Assembly (NCBI GenBank): GCA_003135255.1
Contig: PLAX01000171.1
Span: forward strand, 1 to 5,822
Reading direction: 5' to 3'
DNA length: 5,822 nt
DNA from: Candidatus Dormiibacterota bacterium
GTDB lineage: Bacteria; Chloroflexota; Dormibacteria; Aeolococcales; Aeolococcaceae
How positions within the stretch are numbered: position 1 is the stretch's first letter; each line of letters starts with the position of its first letter. Below are positions 1 through 5,306 of this stretch, piece by piece. Under the pieces are notes generated by a model. It saw only the letters and a program-made list of their open reading frames with translations, was not told the origin of the DNA and did not search any database. The translations under genes and the position numbers were made by a program.

Positions 1-10
1 TCGCCCCAAG

Positions 11-44
11 TGCCGGAATCGGGCATGCATCCCGGCAGGCCGGG
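11..44. repeat. Nested GC-rich inverted repeats left of the first promoter
   Basis: TGCCGG at 11-16 is the reverse complement of CCGGCA at 32-37. CCCGGC at 31-36 is the reverse complement of GCCGGG at 39-44. The two pairings overlap and so exclude each other. They lie just left of the -35 element at 50 and could be the terminator of a gene that ends before the window, or an accessory regulatory site. There is no T-tract, and GC-rich DNA produces such repeats easily. Bases 1-49 contain no gene I can support. Confidence 0.3.
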
Positions 45-49
45 CCGCC

Positions 50-78
50 TTGACCGAGACAGACCTGTCTGTTAGCGT
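50..78 (+). promoter_or_regulatory. Promoter of the oxidoreductase-tetR operon
   Basis: A -35 element TTGACC (50-55) is followed by a 17-bp spacer and a -10 element TAGCGT (73-78). The -10 fits the actinobacterial TANNNT pattern and the -35 differs from TTGACA at one position. Transcription would begin near 84-86, giving a leader of about 67-69 nt before the GTG start at 153. The spacer is almost wholly occupied by a palindrome (57-72), so a bound repressor would block RNA polymerase directly. Confidence 0.72.
57..72. promoter_or_regulatory. Probable TetR operator inside the promoter spacer
   Basis: Two perfect 6-2-6 palindromes overlap here in staggered registers: AGACAG-AC-CTGTCT (57-70) and ACAGAC-CT-GTCTGT (59-72). 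The stagger arises because the half-site is built from a repeated AGAC unit. Small palindromes of this kind are typical targets of TetR dimers, and two offset registers could hold two dimers on opposite faces. The site lies between the -35 and -10 elements of an operon whose second gene encodes a TetR protein, so autorepression is the natural reading. That this particular TetR binds here is inference. Confidence 0.7.
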
Positions 79-138
79 CCTTCGAGCGGGGCGCCGGCGA
101 ATGGCGCCCGCCGGAAGAGAGCCCCGTCGCATCGCCTC

Positions 139-145
139 AAGGAGA
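139..145 (+). promoter_or_regulatory. Shine-Dalgarno site fixing the GTG start at 153
   Basis: AAGGAGA lies 7 nt before the GTG at 153. It is the best ribosome-binding match near the gene and sets the start immediately before the Rossmann beta-strand (MKIAVLGTG), as expected for this family. Confidence 0.8.
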
Positions 146-152
146 GCCGCAC

Positions 153-842
153 GTGAAGATCGCTGTATTGGGAACGGGCGTGGTGGGGCAGACGCTGGCC
201 GGCCGGTTGGCGGCACTCGGCCACCAGGTGACTGTCGGTACGCGCGACCCGGAGGCGACGCTGGCCCGCACCGCACCGGAGGAGGGTTCGGACACACCGG
301 TCTTCTCCGCGTGGCAGGCCGAGAATCCCCAGGTGGAGCTCGCCACCTTCGACGGCGCCACCGTGCAGGCCGAGTTGATCATCAACGCGACCGGCGGGGG
401 AGTGTCGCTCGCAGCGCTGGCAGTCGCCGGCGCCGCGAACCTGGACGGCAAGGTCATCCTCGATGTGGCCAACACGCTGGACTTCTCCAACGGTTTTCCG
501 CCGTCGCTCTCCGTGGTCAACACCGACAGCCTTGCGGAACAGATCCAGCGAGCTTATCCCGCGGCCAGGGTGGTCAAGTCCCTCAACACCATGAACTGCC
601 AGGTGATGGTCGATCCCGCCCGCGTGCCCGGCGAGCACGCCGTGTTCGTCTCCGGCGACGACCCCGCCGCCAAGGCGACGGTGGCGGAGCTGCTGAGCGA
701 GCTCGGCTGGCCGCCCAGCGCAATCTGGGATCTCGGTACCCTCTCCACGGCGCGCGGCGCCGAGATGATCCTGCCGCTGTGGCTCTCGATCATGCGGAAG
801 CTGGGCGGCGGAGAGTTCAACTTCGCCATCGCCAGGGCCTGA
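153..842 (+). CDS. NADP-binding oxidoreductase, F420-dependent NADP reductase (Fno/COG2085) type
   Basis: The 229-aa product is a cytoplasmic Rossmann-fold protein. Residues 2-12 form the first beta-strand and the dinucleotide loop (IAVLGTGVVGQ, pattern GxGxxG at 7-12). A T30-R31 pair follows the second strand in VGTRD, a position that usually contacts the 2'-phosphate of NADP. The stretch around 127-148 (SLAEQIQRAYPAARVVKSLNTM) is characteristic of the NADPH:F420 reductase-like family. Members move hydride between NADP(H) and F420 or related acceptors, but many actinobacterial paralogues have no proven substrate, so the exact reaction is open. The length of about 230 aa is normal. The GTG start is supported by AAGGAGA 7 nt upstream. 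The gene lies 16 nt before a tetR gene and is the first gene after a promoter with an embedded palindrome, so it is probably the main target of that repressor. A detoxifying or cofactor-recycling oxidoreductase induced by a small ligand would fit; that is inference. Confidence 0.85.
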   Translation: MKIAVLGTGVVGQTLAGRLAALGHQVTVGTRDPEATLARTAPEEGSDTPVFSAWQAENPQVELATFDGATVQAELIINATGGGVSLAALAVAGAANLDGKVILDVANTLDFSNGFPPSLSVVNTDSLAEQIQRAYPAARVVKSLNTMNCQVMVDPARVPGEHAVFVSGDDPAAKATVAELLSELGWPPSAIWDLGTLSTARGAEMILPLWLSIMRKLGGGEFNFAIARA

Positions 843-858
843 GGCGGAAGCCAGCGCC

Positions 859-1461
859 ATGGTGGCCCGGCCAGGCGGGCAGCGCGCCTCACCCACCCCT
901 CGGGGTGAGGCGAGGGAGCGCATTCTCGAGACCGCCTTCCGGCTCTTCTACGCTCATGGCGTGCGCGGTGTCGGGGTAGACACGATCATCGCCGCGTCCG
1001 GGGTCGCCAAGGCCACCTTCTACAAGCACTTTCCGAGCAAGGACGACCTCGCGGTCGCCTACCTCGACCGCGTCGACGCCCTGTGGCGCGGGCAGCTCCA
1101 GGCCGCCGCCGCGGCGGCCGGTCCTGATCCACGGGTCCGGCTCGTCGGCATGTTCGACGCCCTGCTCGCGGTCTGCGAGCAGGACGACTTCCACGGCTGC
1201 GCCTTCATCAACACGGCGGCCGAGTCAGCGCCGGGCAGCCCTGTGCATGCGCGCAGCGTGGAGCACAAGACGGAGGTGCGCGCATGGGTGCGCGACATCG
1301 CGGTACAGGGCGGTGCGCGTGACCCGGCGGCACTCGCCCGAGCGCTCACCCTCCTCCTCGATGGCGCCCTTGCGGAGGGCGTGCTCGACGGAGACCCGTC
1401 CGCCGCCCGGGCGGCCAAGGACGCCGCCGCCGCGCTGGTCGAGACGCACTGCCGCGCCTGA
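859..1461 (+). CDS. TetR/AcrR-family transcriptional regulator
   Basis: The 200-aa product has the TetR layout. Residues 18-62 are the DNA-binding domain: first helix RERILETAFRLFYAHG, then a helix-turn-helix with VDTIIAASGVAKATFYKHF at about 40-58, where TFYKHF is the hallmark of the recognition helix. Residues from about 70 on form an all-helical ligand-binding and dimerisation domain with FHGCAFINTAAE (111-122), a motif common in one TetR subgroup. It should act as a ligand-released dimeric repressor. A purine-rich GGCGGAAG (843-850) precedes the ATG by 8 nt; GTG at the second codon is an alternative start. The gene follows the oxidoreductase by 16 nt and is probably cotranscribed with it, with the palindrome at 57-72 as the likely autoregulatory operator. 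The N-terminal tail (about 17 residues) is basic and encoded over a perfect inverted repeat. The ligand is unknown. Confidence 0.92.
   Translation: MVARPGGQRASPTPRGEARERILETAFRLFYAHGVRGVGVDTIIAASGVAKATFYKHFPSKDDLAVAYLDRVDALWRGQLQAAAAAAGPDPRVRLVGMFDALLAVCEQDDFHGCAFINTAAESAPGSPVHARSVEHKTEVRAWVRDIAVQGGARDPAALARALTLLLDGALAEGVLDGDPSAARAAKDAAAALVETHCRA
887..910. repeat. Perfect 8-bp inverted repeat early in the tetR coding sequence
   Basis: CCTCACCC (887-894) is the exact reverse complement of GGGTGAGG (903-910), with 8 nt between them. A competing 6-2-6 palindrome, CACCCC-TC-GGGGTG, occupies 894-907. The hairpin would lie 28-52 nt into the tetR reading frame, within codons for the non-conserved N-terminal tail. 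It could slow TetR translation or serve as a second operator, or be a by-product of base composition. Confidence 0.4.
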
Positions 1462-1464
1462 GGA

Positions 1465-1524
1465 CGCGGCGAGTCAGCCGGCCGCGATCATCCCCTGGCG
1501 GGTGCCAGCAGCGGGATCACCCGC
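1465..1524. terminator. Candidate hairpins between convergent operons
   Basis: The 55-bp gap between the tetR stop (1459-1461) and the DoxX-like stop (1517-1519) holds two weak inverted repeats. CGCGGC (1465-1470) pairs with GCCGCG (1481-1486) across a 10-nt loop. GCGGGTG (1498-1504) pairs with CACCCGC (1518-1524) across 13 nt; the second arm runs over the DoxX stop codon into its coding sequence. Neither has a T-tract. GC-rich actinobacteria often end transcripts at stems without T-runs, so a bidirectional terminator is plausible but not shown. Confidence 0.35.
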
Positions 1525-1936
1525 AGCAGCAGTCGCCGGCCATCAGCCCGAGGCCGATGCCGAGCATCCAGACGTCCTTGCTGACGGGAAGACCGGCGGG
1601 GGTCGGCCAGATGCTGCCCGCCTTGCGCAGCGCCGGGGTGCGCCAGTACATGGCGAGCAGTCCACCGGAGAATGCGGTCAGCGCCGCTCCGGCCAGACGG
1701 TCGCGCACGAAGGGGGAGAGCAGGGCGGCCCCGGTGGCGACCTCGGAGGCGGAGAGCAGCTTGGCGAACGTCGTTGCGGGGATCCGGCTGAGGAAGGGGA
1801 AGGCCCCGGCGGCCATCCCGTGGAGGGTCGCGGCGCGTTCCGCCGGCAGATGCCACTTCTCGGTGCCGGAATGCAGGATGAAGGCGCCGGTCGCGAGGCG
1901 GCCCGGTATGGAGCGGACGGTGATGTGGCCCGGCAT
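1517..1936 (-). CDS. DoxX-like small integral membrane protein
   Basis: The 139-aa product has hydrophobic helices at roughly 10-24, 38-50, 63-79, 82-98 and 122-134, consistent with the four-helix DoxX/DoxD-like fold. Family-type features are an early glycine in the first helix region (FILHSGTEKW), a mid-protein helix ending in MYWRTPALRKAG, and a last helix introduced by SKDVWMLGIGLGL. DoxX-like proteins are inner-membrane proteins linked in some bacteria to thiol, quinone or oxidative-stress functions; most homologues are uncharacterised. The start is firm: a perfect AAGGAGG (1945-1951 on the complementary strand) lies 8 nt before the ATG. The protein ends in GDCCCG, three adjacent cysteines next to the last membrane helix, which is unusual and could bind metal or take part in thiol chemistry. 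It is the third gene of a likely operon with the small membrane protein (34 nt upstream) and the ArsR-type regulator. Confidence 0.78.
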   Translation of the reverse strand: MPGHITVRSIPGRLATGAFILHSGTEKWHLPAERAATLHGMAAGAFPFLSRIPATTFAKLLSASEVATGAALLSPFVRDRLAGAALTAFSGGLLAMYWRTPALRKAGSIWPTPAGLPVSKDVWMLGIGLGLMAGDCCCG

Positions 1937-1944
1937 GGTCGTTG

Positions 1945-1951
1945 CCTCCTT
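1945..1951 (-). promoter_or_regulatory. Perfect Shine-Dalgarno site of the DoxX-like gene
   Basis: On the minus strand this reads AAGGAGG, 8 nt before the ATG at 1936. It is the strongest ribosome-binding site in the window. The two genes ahead of it in the operon lack a good site, which suggests the DoxX-like protein is made at a higher rate per transcript than the regulator. Confidence 0.8.
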
Positions 1952-1970
1952 GTCCCCCCGTCAGCGGCGG

Positions 1971-2186
1971 TCAGTTGGGGCCGCGTCCGGCCCAGCGCAG
2001 CACGAGGTACACCGCCAGCCCGATCACCGCGAGGACCACCACAGTCCTGATCAGGAAGAGGGCCACCCCGACGACCCAGCCCAGCACGACGTAGGCGAGG
2101 ATCACGGCGATCACTGCGACCACGATCACGGTGAGCGCGTGGTGCGGACGGATCACTGCCTGCGAACGGTTCGGCGAACTGTTCAT
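1971..2186 (-). CDS. Small two-helix membrane protein of unknown function
   Basis: The 71-aa product begins MNSSPNRSQAVIRPHHALTV. It has two hydrophobic segments at about residues 18-38 and 42-64, rich in valine, isoleucine and leucine, and a short charged tail (RWAGRGPN). With a basic N-terminus and C-terminal tail, a hairpin in the cytoplasmic membrane with both ends inside is likely. I do not recognise a named family. I chose the ATG at 2186 because it overlaps the stop of the upstream ArsR-type gene as ATGA, a classic coupling arrangement; an in-frame ATG at 2210 would add 8 residues and lie within that gene. There is no good Shine-Dalgarno sequence, so translation probably depends on ribosomes finishing the regulator. 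It sits between a regulator and a DoxX-like protein, so a membrane-associated role with DoxX is plausible but unproven. Confidence 0.72.
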   Translation of the reverse strand: MNSSPNRSQAVIRPHHALTVIVVAVIAVILAYVVLGWVVGVALFLIRTVVVLAVIGLAVYLVLRWAGRGPN

Positions 2187-3247
2187 GGGCCGATCATCCC
2201 ACGTTCCCACTCGGGCCGCCGGCCGGTGGGATCGGCCTGCCGAGACGGAGCGACCATGCTCTGGAGACCGTCGAGGAGCGCATCGAGTGCATCCCGCTGG
2301 AGGACCAGCATGCGGCGCCCTCCCTCCGCCGAGGTGGCGACGAGGCCCGCGTCGCGCAGGATCTTCACGTGGTTGCTGACCGTCGGCTGGGCCAGCCCGA
2401 AGAGGGCGGCGAGCTCGGTGACGGTGCTCGGAGCGGAGCGCAGCACCTCCACCATGGCGAGCCGGGTCGGGTCCGAGATGGTCTTCAAGCGTCGCGCCAG
2501 GACTTCGGTGCGTGCCCGTGCCTCCGCGCCGCTGCCCTCTGCGCGCACCCCGATGAGCACCATCCCGGGCAGGTCCACCAGGGACCCGAGATGGGCGAAA
2601 TAGGCGGGGACCACCGCGATGATGCCCTCCGGGGGGAGGGACGCGACCAGGTCCTCGAGGAGGTGCCCGCCCGGCGTGTGAGCGCTGTGGGCGATCTCCT
2701 GCCAGGTGGCGCCGCGATGCTGGATCTGACGCCGCGCGGCGACCGCGGCCTCGACCGATCTGAGACCGTTGCGCATCCAGTCCGGCCTGATCGCGGACCA
2801 GACGTCGCGGACGACCTCCGCATAGGCGCGGCGGTGTTCCGCTGATGAGCGGAGCCGGGCCAGGCGGTTGCGCAAGGACGCCCGATCCTCCTCGGTCTCG
2901 GAGGCAAGCCGCAGGTCAACCGGTGCCGAGACGCAGAGATCCTCCAACCGCCCCAGCAGCTCCTCCGCATCGAGCGTCAACAGCAGCCCTGCGTGGTGGG
3001 CGAGGACCGCCAGCTCCATCGAGCCACCGAGGTCCGTCGTCGTCTCCGGGGCACCCCAGAGGGCGCGCACGCGCTCGCCCAGCCGGGGCGTTTCGTCGTA
3101 GACCCTGCCCAGGGTGGCGTGATCCCGGCGGAAGGAGGGCTGCGAGGCCGCGTGCAGGACCCAGTCGAGCTCGACGGCGATGGACCCCGCCACCGCCACG
3201 TCGGGCCGGCGCTCGGCGGTGGCCTCCTCCTCGTGGTAGAACGGCAT
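2183..3247 (-). CDS. Long-form ArsR-family transcriptional regulator (DUF5937-like N-terminus)
   Basis: The 354-aa product is three times the size of a classical ArsR/SmtB protein. Counting from this ATG, a winged helix-turn-helix occupies about 248-325: LKTISDPTRLAMVEVL (the standard ArsR opening), TELAALFGLAQPTVSNHVKILRDAGLV (helix-turn-helix with recognition helix), then wing EGGRRMLVL. The first 245 residues are mostly helical and resemble the DUF5937 region found ahead of ArsR domains in actinobacteria; this is presumably the sensor or oligomerisation part. The cysteine pair of ArsR metal sensors (ELCVCDL type) is missing from the DNA-binding domain, so metal sensing by the classical site is unlikely. 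A TTG two codons upstream (3253) is an alternative start, but the -10 element at 3257-3262 favours the ATG. There is no Shine-Dalgarno sequence, so the message may be leaderless. The gene is first of an operon with two membrane proteins and diverges from a 58-aa ORF. Confidence 0.88.
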   Translation of the reverse strand: MPFYHEEEATAERRPDVAVAGSIAVELDWVLHAASQPSFRRDHATLGRVYDETPRLGERVRALWGAPETTTDLGGSMELAVLAHHAGLLLTLDAEELLGRLEDLCVSAPVDLRLASETEEDRASLRNRLARLRSSAEHRRAYAEVVRDVWSAIRPDWMRNGLRSVEAAVAARRQIQHRGATWQEIAHSAHTPGGHLLEDLVASLPPEGIIAVVPAYFAHLGSLVDLPGMVLIGVRAEGSGAEARARTEVLARRLKTISDPTRLAMVEVLRSAPSTVTELAALFGLAQPTVSNHVKILRDAGLVATSAEGGRRMLVLQRDALDALLDGLQSMVAPSRQADPTGRRPEWERGMIGP

Positions 3248-3256
3248 AGCCAAGAG

Positions 3257-3265
3257 ACTATATCA
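3257..3265 (-). promoter_or_regulatory. Extended -10 promoter of the ArsR-type operon
   Basis: On the minus strand the sequence reads TGATATAGT, an extended -10 (TGN followed by TATAGT). No convincing -35 lies 16-19 bp further upstream. Transcription starting 7-10 nt after the hexamer would begin at about 3250-3247, at or within 3 nt of the ATG. This agrees with the lack of a Shine-Dalgarno sequence and implies a leaderless or near-leaderless transcript. Confidence 0.55.
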
Positions 3266-3312
3266 CGATGTGGCTTGACGCGCCGGCTATATCCATGCAA
3301 AGATACCGATAT
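3258..3312. repeat. CTATATC direct repeats and GATAT inverted half-site in the divergent region
   Basis: CTATATC occurs at 3258-3264 and again at 3287-3293, 29 bp apart. ATATC of the second copy (3289-3293) is mirrored by GATAT at 3308-3312. These AT-rich elements stand out in a GC-rich window. The first covers the -10 of the ArsR-type gene, and the others flank the putative -10 of the divergent small ORF. ArsR-type proteins commonly bind AT-rich imperfect repeats over promoters, so they are candidate operators; part of the first repeat is explained by the -10 itself. Confidence 0.45.
3275..3304 (+). promoter_or_regulatory. Putative promoter of the divergent 58-aa ORF
   Basis: TTGACG (3275-3280) matches a -35 at five of six positions. 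After 18 bp comes AAAGAT (3299-3304), a weak -10. A start 7 nt after that hexamer falls on the A of the ATG at 3311, so the message would be leaderless. The good -35 and the AT-rich context support it; the poor -10 leaves doubt. Confidence 0.4.
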
Positions 3313-3487
3313 GACTATGAACCCATGGATCACCGAGCAGCTGGCGAGGACGCGGATCGACGATCTGCGCCGCACCGCCGGCGTGGATCAGTCCACCCAC
3401 GACCTCGCGGGCCGGGTGTGGCGCCTTCGCGGCCCGAGACGGGTGCGCATGAGGGTGCGCGGCGGGGGCACCGGCACCTCGTCGTAA
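3311..3487 (+). CDS. Small basic hypothetical protein, divergent from the ArsR-type gene
   Basis: The 58-aa ORF begins MTMNPWITEQLARTRIDDL. Residues 4-24 look like an amphipathic helix (NPWITEQLARTRIDDLRRTAG). The rest is arginine- and glycine-rich and ends in GGGTGTSS. From memory, short actinobacterial proteins often begin this way (MNPW..EQLA..R..DLRR), which supports the N-terminal half as real; I cannot name a function. A second ATG at 3317 is possible. Neither start has a Shine-Dalgarno sequence, but a candidate promoter would place the transcript's 5' end at 3311. The low-complexity C-terminal half looks less protein-like and could reflect decay. The ORF faces away from the ArsR-type operon across 63 bp and is probably under the same control. 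Confidence 0.5.
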   Translation: MTMNPWITEQLARTRIDDLRRTAGVDQSTHDLAGRVWRLRGPRRVRMRVRGGGTGTSS

Positions 3488-3660
3488 CGGCGCCGCAGCA
3501 CCCTGCTGTCGGCCAAGGCGGCTAGCATGTGCGCAGCCGTGTGCTCATCGAACCCCCTCCCGCGACCTGGGTGGGCGCGTCCCAGCATGTCCTCGCAGCG
3601 CTGATGGGATGATCGAGTTGATGCGCCGGAATCGCGCGGCGGCGACCGAACCGATGGGCC

Positions 3661-3664
3661 GGAG
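3661..3664 (+). promoter_or_regulatory. Shine-Dalgarno site of the GltD-like gene
   Basis: GGAG, within CCGGAG, lies 7 nt before the ATG at 3672 and supports that start. The preceding stretch 3488-3660 has no convincing gene. A TAGCAT at 3523-3528 fits the TANNNT -10 pattern but has no partner -35 at normal spacing, so I do not call a promoter. Confidence 0.6.
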
Positions 3665-3671
3665 TTGAGAG

Positions 3672-5305
3672 ATGAGCCTTCGCCGTCTTGAGTTGACGCA
3701 GCTTCCCGACCTCGCCCACGGCACCCAGCGAGCGGGCCCCGTCCGCAGCCGCCGGCCCACCTACGTTGACCTGCTGCCCCCCTGCAACGACGGCTGCCCG
3801 GCCGGGGAGAACATCCAAGCGTGGCTCGGCCTCGTCCGCGACGGCCACCACCAGGAGGCCTGGCGGCAGCTGGTCGCCGACAACCCGCTCCCGGCCATCC
3901 ACGGGCGGGTCTGCTACCACCCCTGCGAGGACGTCTGCAACCGCGCCGAGCTGGACAGCTCGGTCTCGATCCACTCGGTCGAGCGCTTCCTCGGCGACCT
4001 GGCCCTCGGCTCGGGCTGGCCGCTGCCTGCCGCCGCGCCCACGAGCGGCAAGCGCGTGCTGGTCGTGGGGGCGGGCCCGAGCGGCCTCTCCGCCGCCTAC
4101 CAACTGGCGCGCCAGGGCCACCAGGTGGAGATCCGCGACCTGAGCCCCGAGCCGGGCGGGATGATGCGCTACGGCATCCCCGAATACCGGCTGCCGCGCG
4201 ACGTGGTGGCCGGCGAGCTGGCCCGCATCGAGGCGCTGGGCGTGCGCTTCGTCCTCGGCCACCGGGTCACCGACCTCGCCGCCGAGCGGGCCGAGGGCGG
4301 GTTCGACGCCGTCTTCGTGGCCGTCGGCGCCCACCTCTCCAAGCACGTCGACATCCCCGCCCAGGACGCCGGCCGGATCATCGACGCGGTGCCCTTCCTG
4401 CGCGAGGTGGCGGCCGGCGGGCGTCCGGTCCTCGGCCGTCGGGTCGCGGTCTACGGCGGCGGCAACACCGCCATGGATGCGGCCCGGGTGGCCAAGCGGC
4501 TCGGGGCCAGCGAGGCGCTCATCGTCTACCGCCGTGATCGGGAGCGGATGCCGGCCCATGAGGAGGAGGCGGAGGCGGCGGAGCGCGAGGGAGTGCGGAT
4601 CAATTGGCTGCACACCATCACCGCCTTCGACGGTCCCGAGCTGACCGTGGAGGTCATGGAGCTGGACGAGAAGGGGTTCCCCCAGCCCACCGGGCGGATG
4701 GAGCGGCTCGCCGCCGACACCCTCATCCTCGCCGTTGGTCAGGACGCCGACACCGGCTTTCTCCGCCACGTGCCGGGCGTGGAGTTCAAGGCCGACGGGA
4801 CGGTCATGGTCTCGAGCTCGATGATGACCGGGTGCCCCGGGGTCTTCGCCGGCGGCGACATGGTGCCCTCGCTGCGGACGGTGACCGTGGGTGTCGGCCA
4901 CGGCAAGAAGGCGGCCCGCTTCATCGACGCGTACCTGCGCGAGACCGCGGCGCCGTCCGCCGCCAAGCACTCCGTGGCGAGCTTCGACCGACTGCATCCC
5001 TGGTATTTCGCCGACGCCAGCTCGCGCCGGCAACCGGAGCGCGAGCCGGTGGAGCGGGTGGCCGACTTCGCCGAGATCGTCGGCGGTCTCAGCCAGGCGG
5101 AGGCCGTCTTCGAGGCGCAGCGCTGCCTCTCCTGCGGCAACTGCTTCGAGTGTGACGGCTGCCTGGGCTCCTGCCCGGAGGATGCCGTCGTCAAGCTCGG
5201 GACCGGGCACCGCTACCGCTTCGACTACGACCGCTGCACCGGGTGTGGAACGTGCTTCGAGCAGTGCCCGGTGCACGCCATCGAGATGATCGGGGAGCCC
5301 GGCTG

Positions 5306-5306
<1 letters not shown>
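3672..5306 (+). CDS. GltD-like FAD/NAD(P) oxidoreductase with C-terminal 2[4Fe-4S] ferredoxin domain
   Basis: The 544-aa product belongs to the glutamate-synthase small-subunit-like flavoproteins. Residues about 30-110 are the N-terminal Fe-S domain, with cysteines 38 and 42 (PPCNDGCP) and 81, 85 and 89 (GRVCYHPCEDVCNRAE). Residues 126-160 hold the FAD Rossmann motif (VVGAGPSG, 131-138). The NAD(P)H motif is YGGGNTAMD (261-269), with VYRRDRERMPA downstream. The flavin-closing motif is VFAGGDMVPS (391-400). A ferredoxin-like tail carries C491-x2-C494-x2-C497-x3-C501-P and C522-x2-C525-x2-C528-x3-C532-P, plus C485 and C488. It should move electrons between NAD(P)H, FAD and Fe-S clusters in the cytoplasm. 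True GltD pairs with the large GltB subunit; here the partner gene is NifJ, so a ferredoxin:NAD(P) oxidoreductase role tied to pyruvate oxidation (or its reverse) fits better than glutamate synthesis. The five N-terminal cysteines are fewer than the eight I recall for GltD, so one cluster there is likelier than two. The stop overlaps the nifJ start by one base. Confidence 0.9.

Noticed and set aside
50..979. Open frame of 309 codons on the plus strand overlapping the first two genes
   Set aside because: It starts inside the promoter region, is extremely arginine/glycine rich, and is out of frame with two genes of recognised families.
1101..1119. Perfect 9-bp inverted repeat with one central base in tetR
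   Set aside because: It is made of GCC and GCG alanine codons in an AAAAAA run of the protein; composition and coding explain it, and a one-base centre leaves no loop for a full hairpin.
1488..1856. Second minus-strand frame in the DoxX-like region
   Set aside because: It lacks the hydrophobic segments and the AAGGAGG-preceded start of the frame at 1517-1936, and is arginine rich.
2187..2210. Longer start (ATG at 2210) for the small membrane protein
   Set aside because: It would extend 24 nt into the upstream gene, while the ATG at 2186 gives the common ATGA overlap; the extra residues (MGTWDDRP) do not look like part of the protein.
1557..2603. Open frame of 348 codons on the plus strand across the DoxX-like, small membrane and ArsR-type genes
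   Set aside because: It crosses three minus-strand genes, shows no domain, and is rich in Arg/Ser/Pro as expected for a shadow frame.
3248..3253. TTG at 3253 as the start of the ArsR-type regulator
   Set aside because: It lies only 3 nt after the -10 hexamer (3257-3262), probably before the transcription start, and adds just two residues; the ATG at 3247 fits better.
3388..3588. Minus-strand 66-codon frame containing HMLAALADSRVLRRRYDEV
   Set aside because: One short stretch looks protein-like but the remainder is arginine/proline rich. It has no promoter or ribosome site I can see and overlaps the better-supported 58-aa ORF.
3522..5276. Open frame of 584 codons on the minus strand opposite the GltD-like gene
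   Set aside because: The peptide is compositionally skewed (Gly, Ala, Arg, His, Val rich) with no recognisable motif, while the plus strand has clear FAD, NAD(P) and Fe-S motifs. Long antisense open frames are expected opposite high-GC genes.
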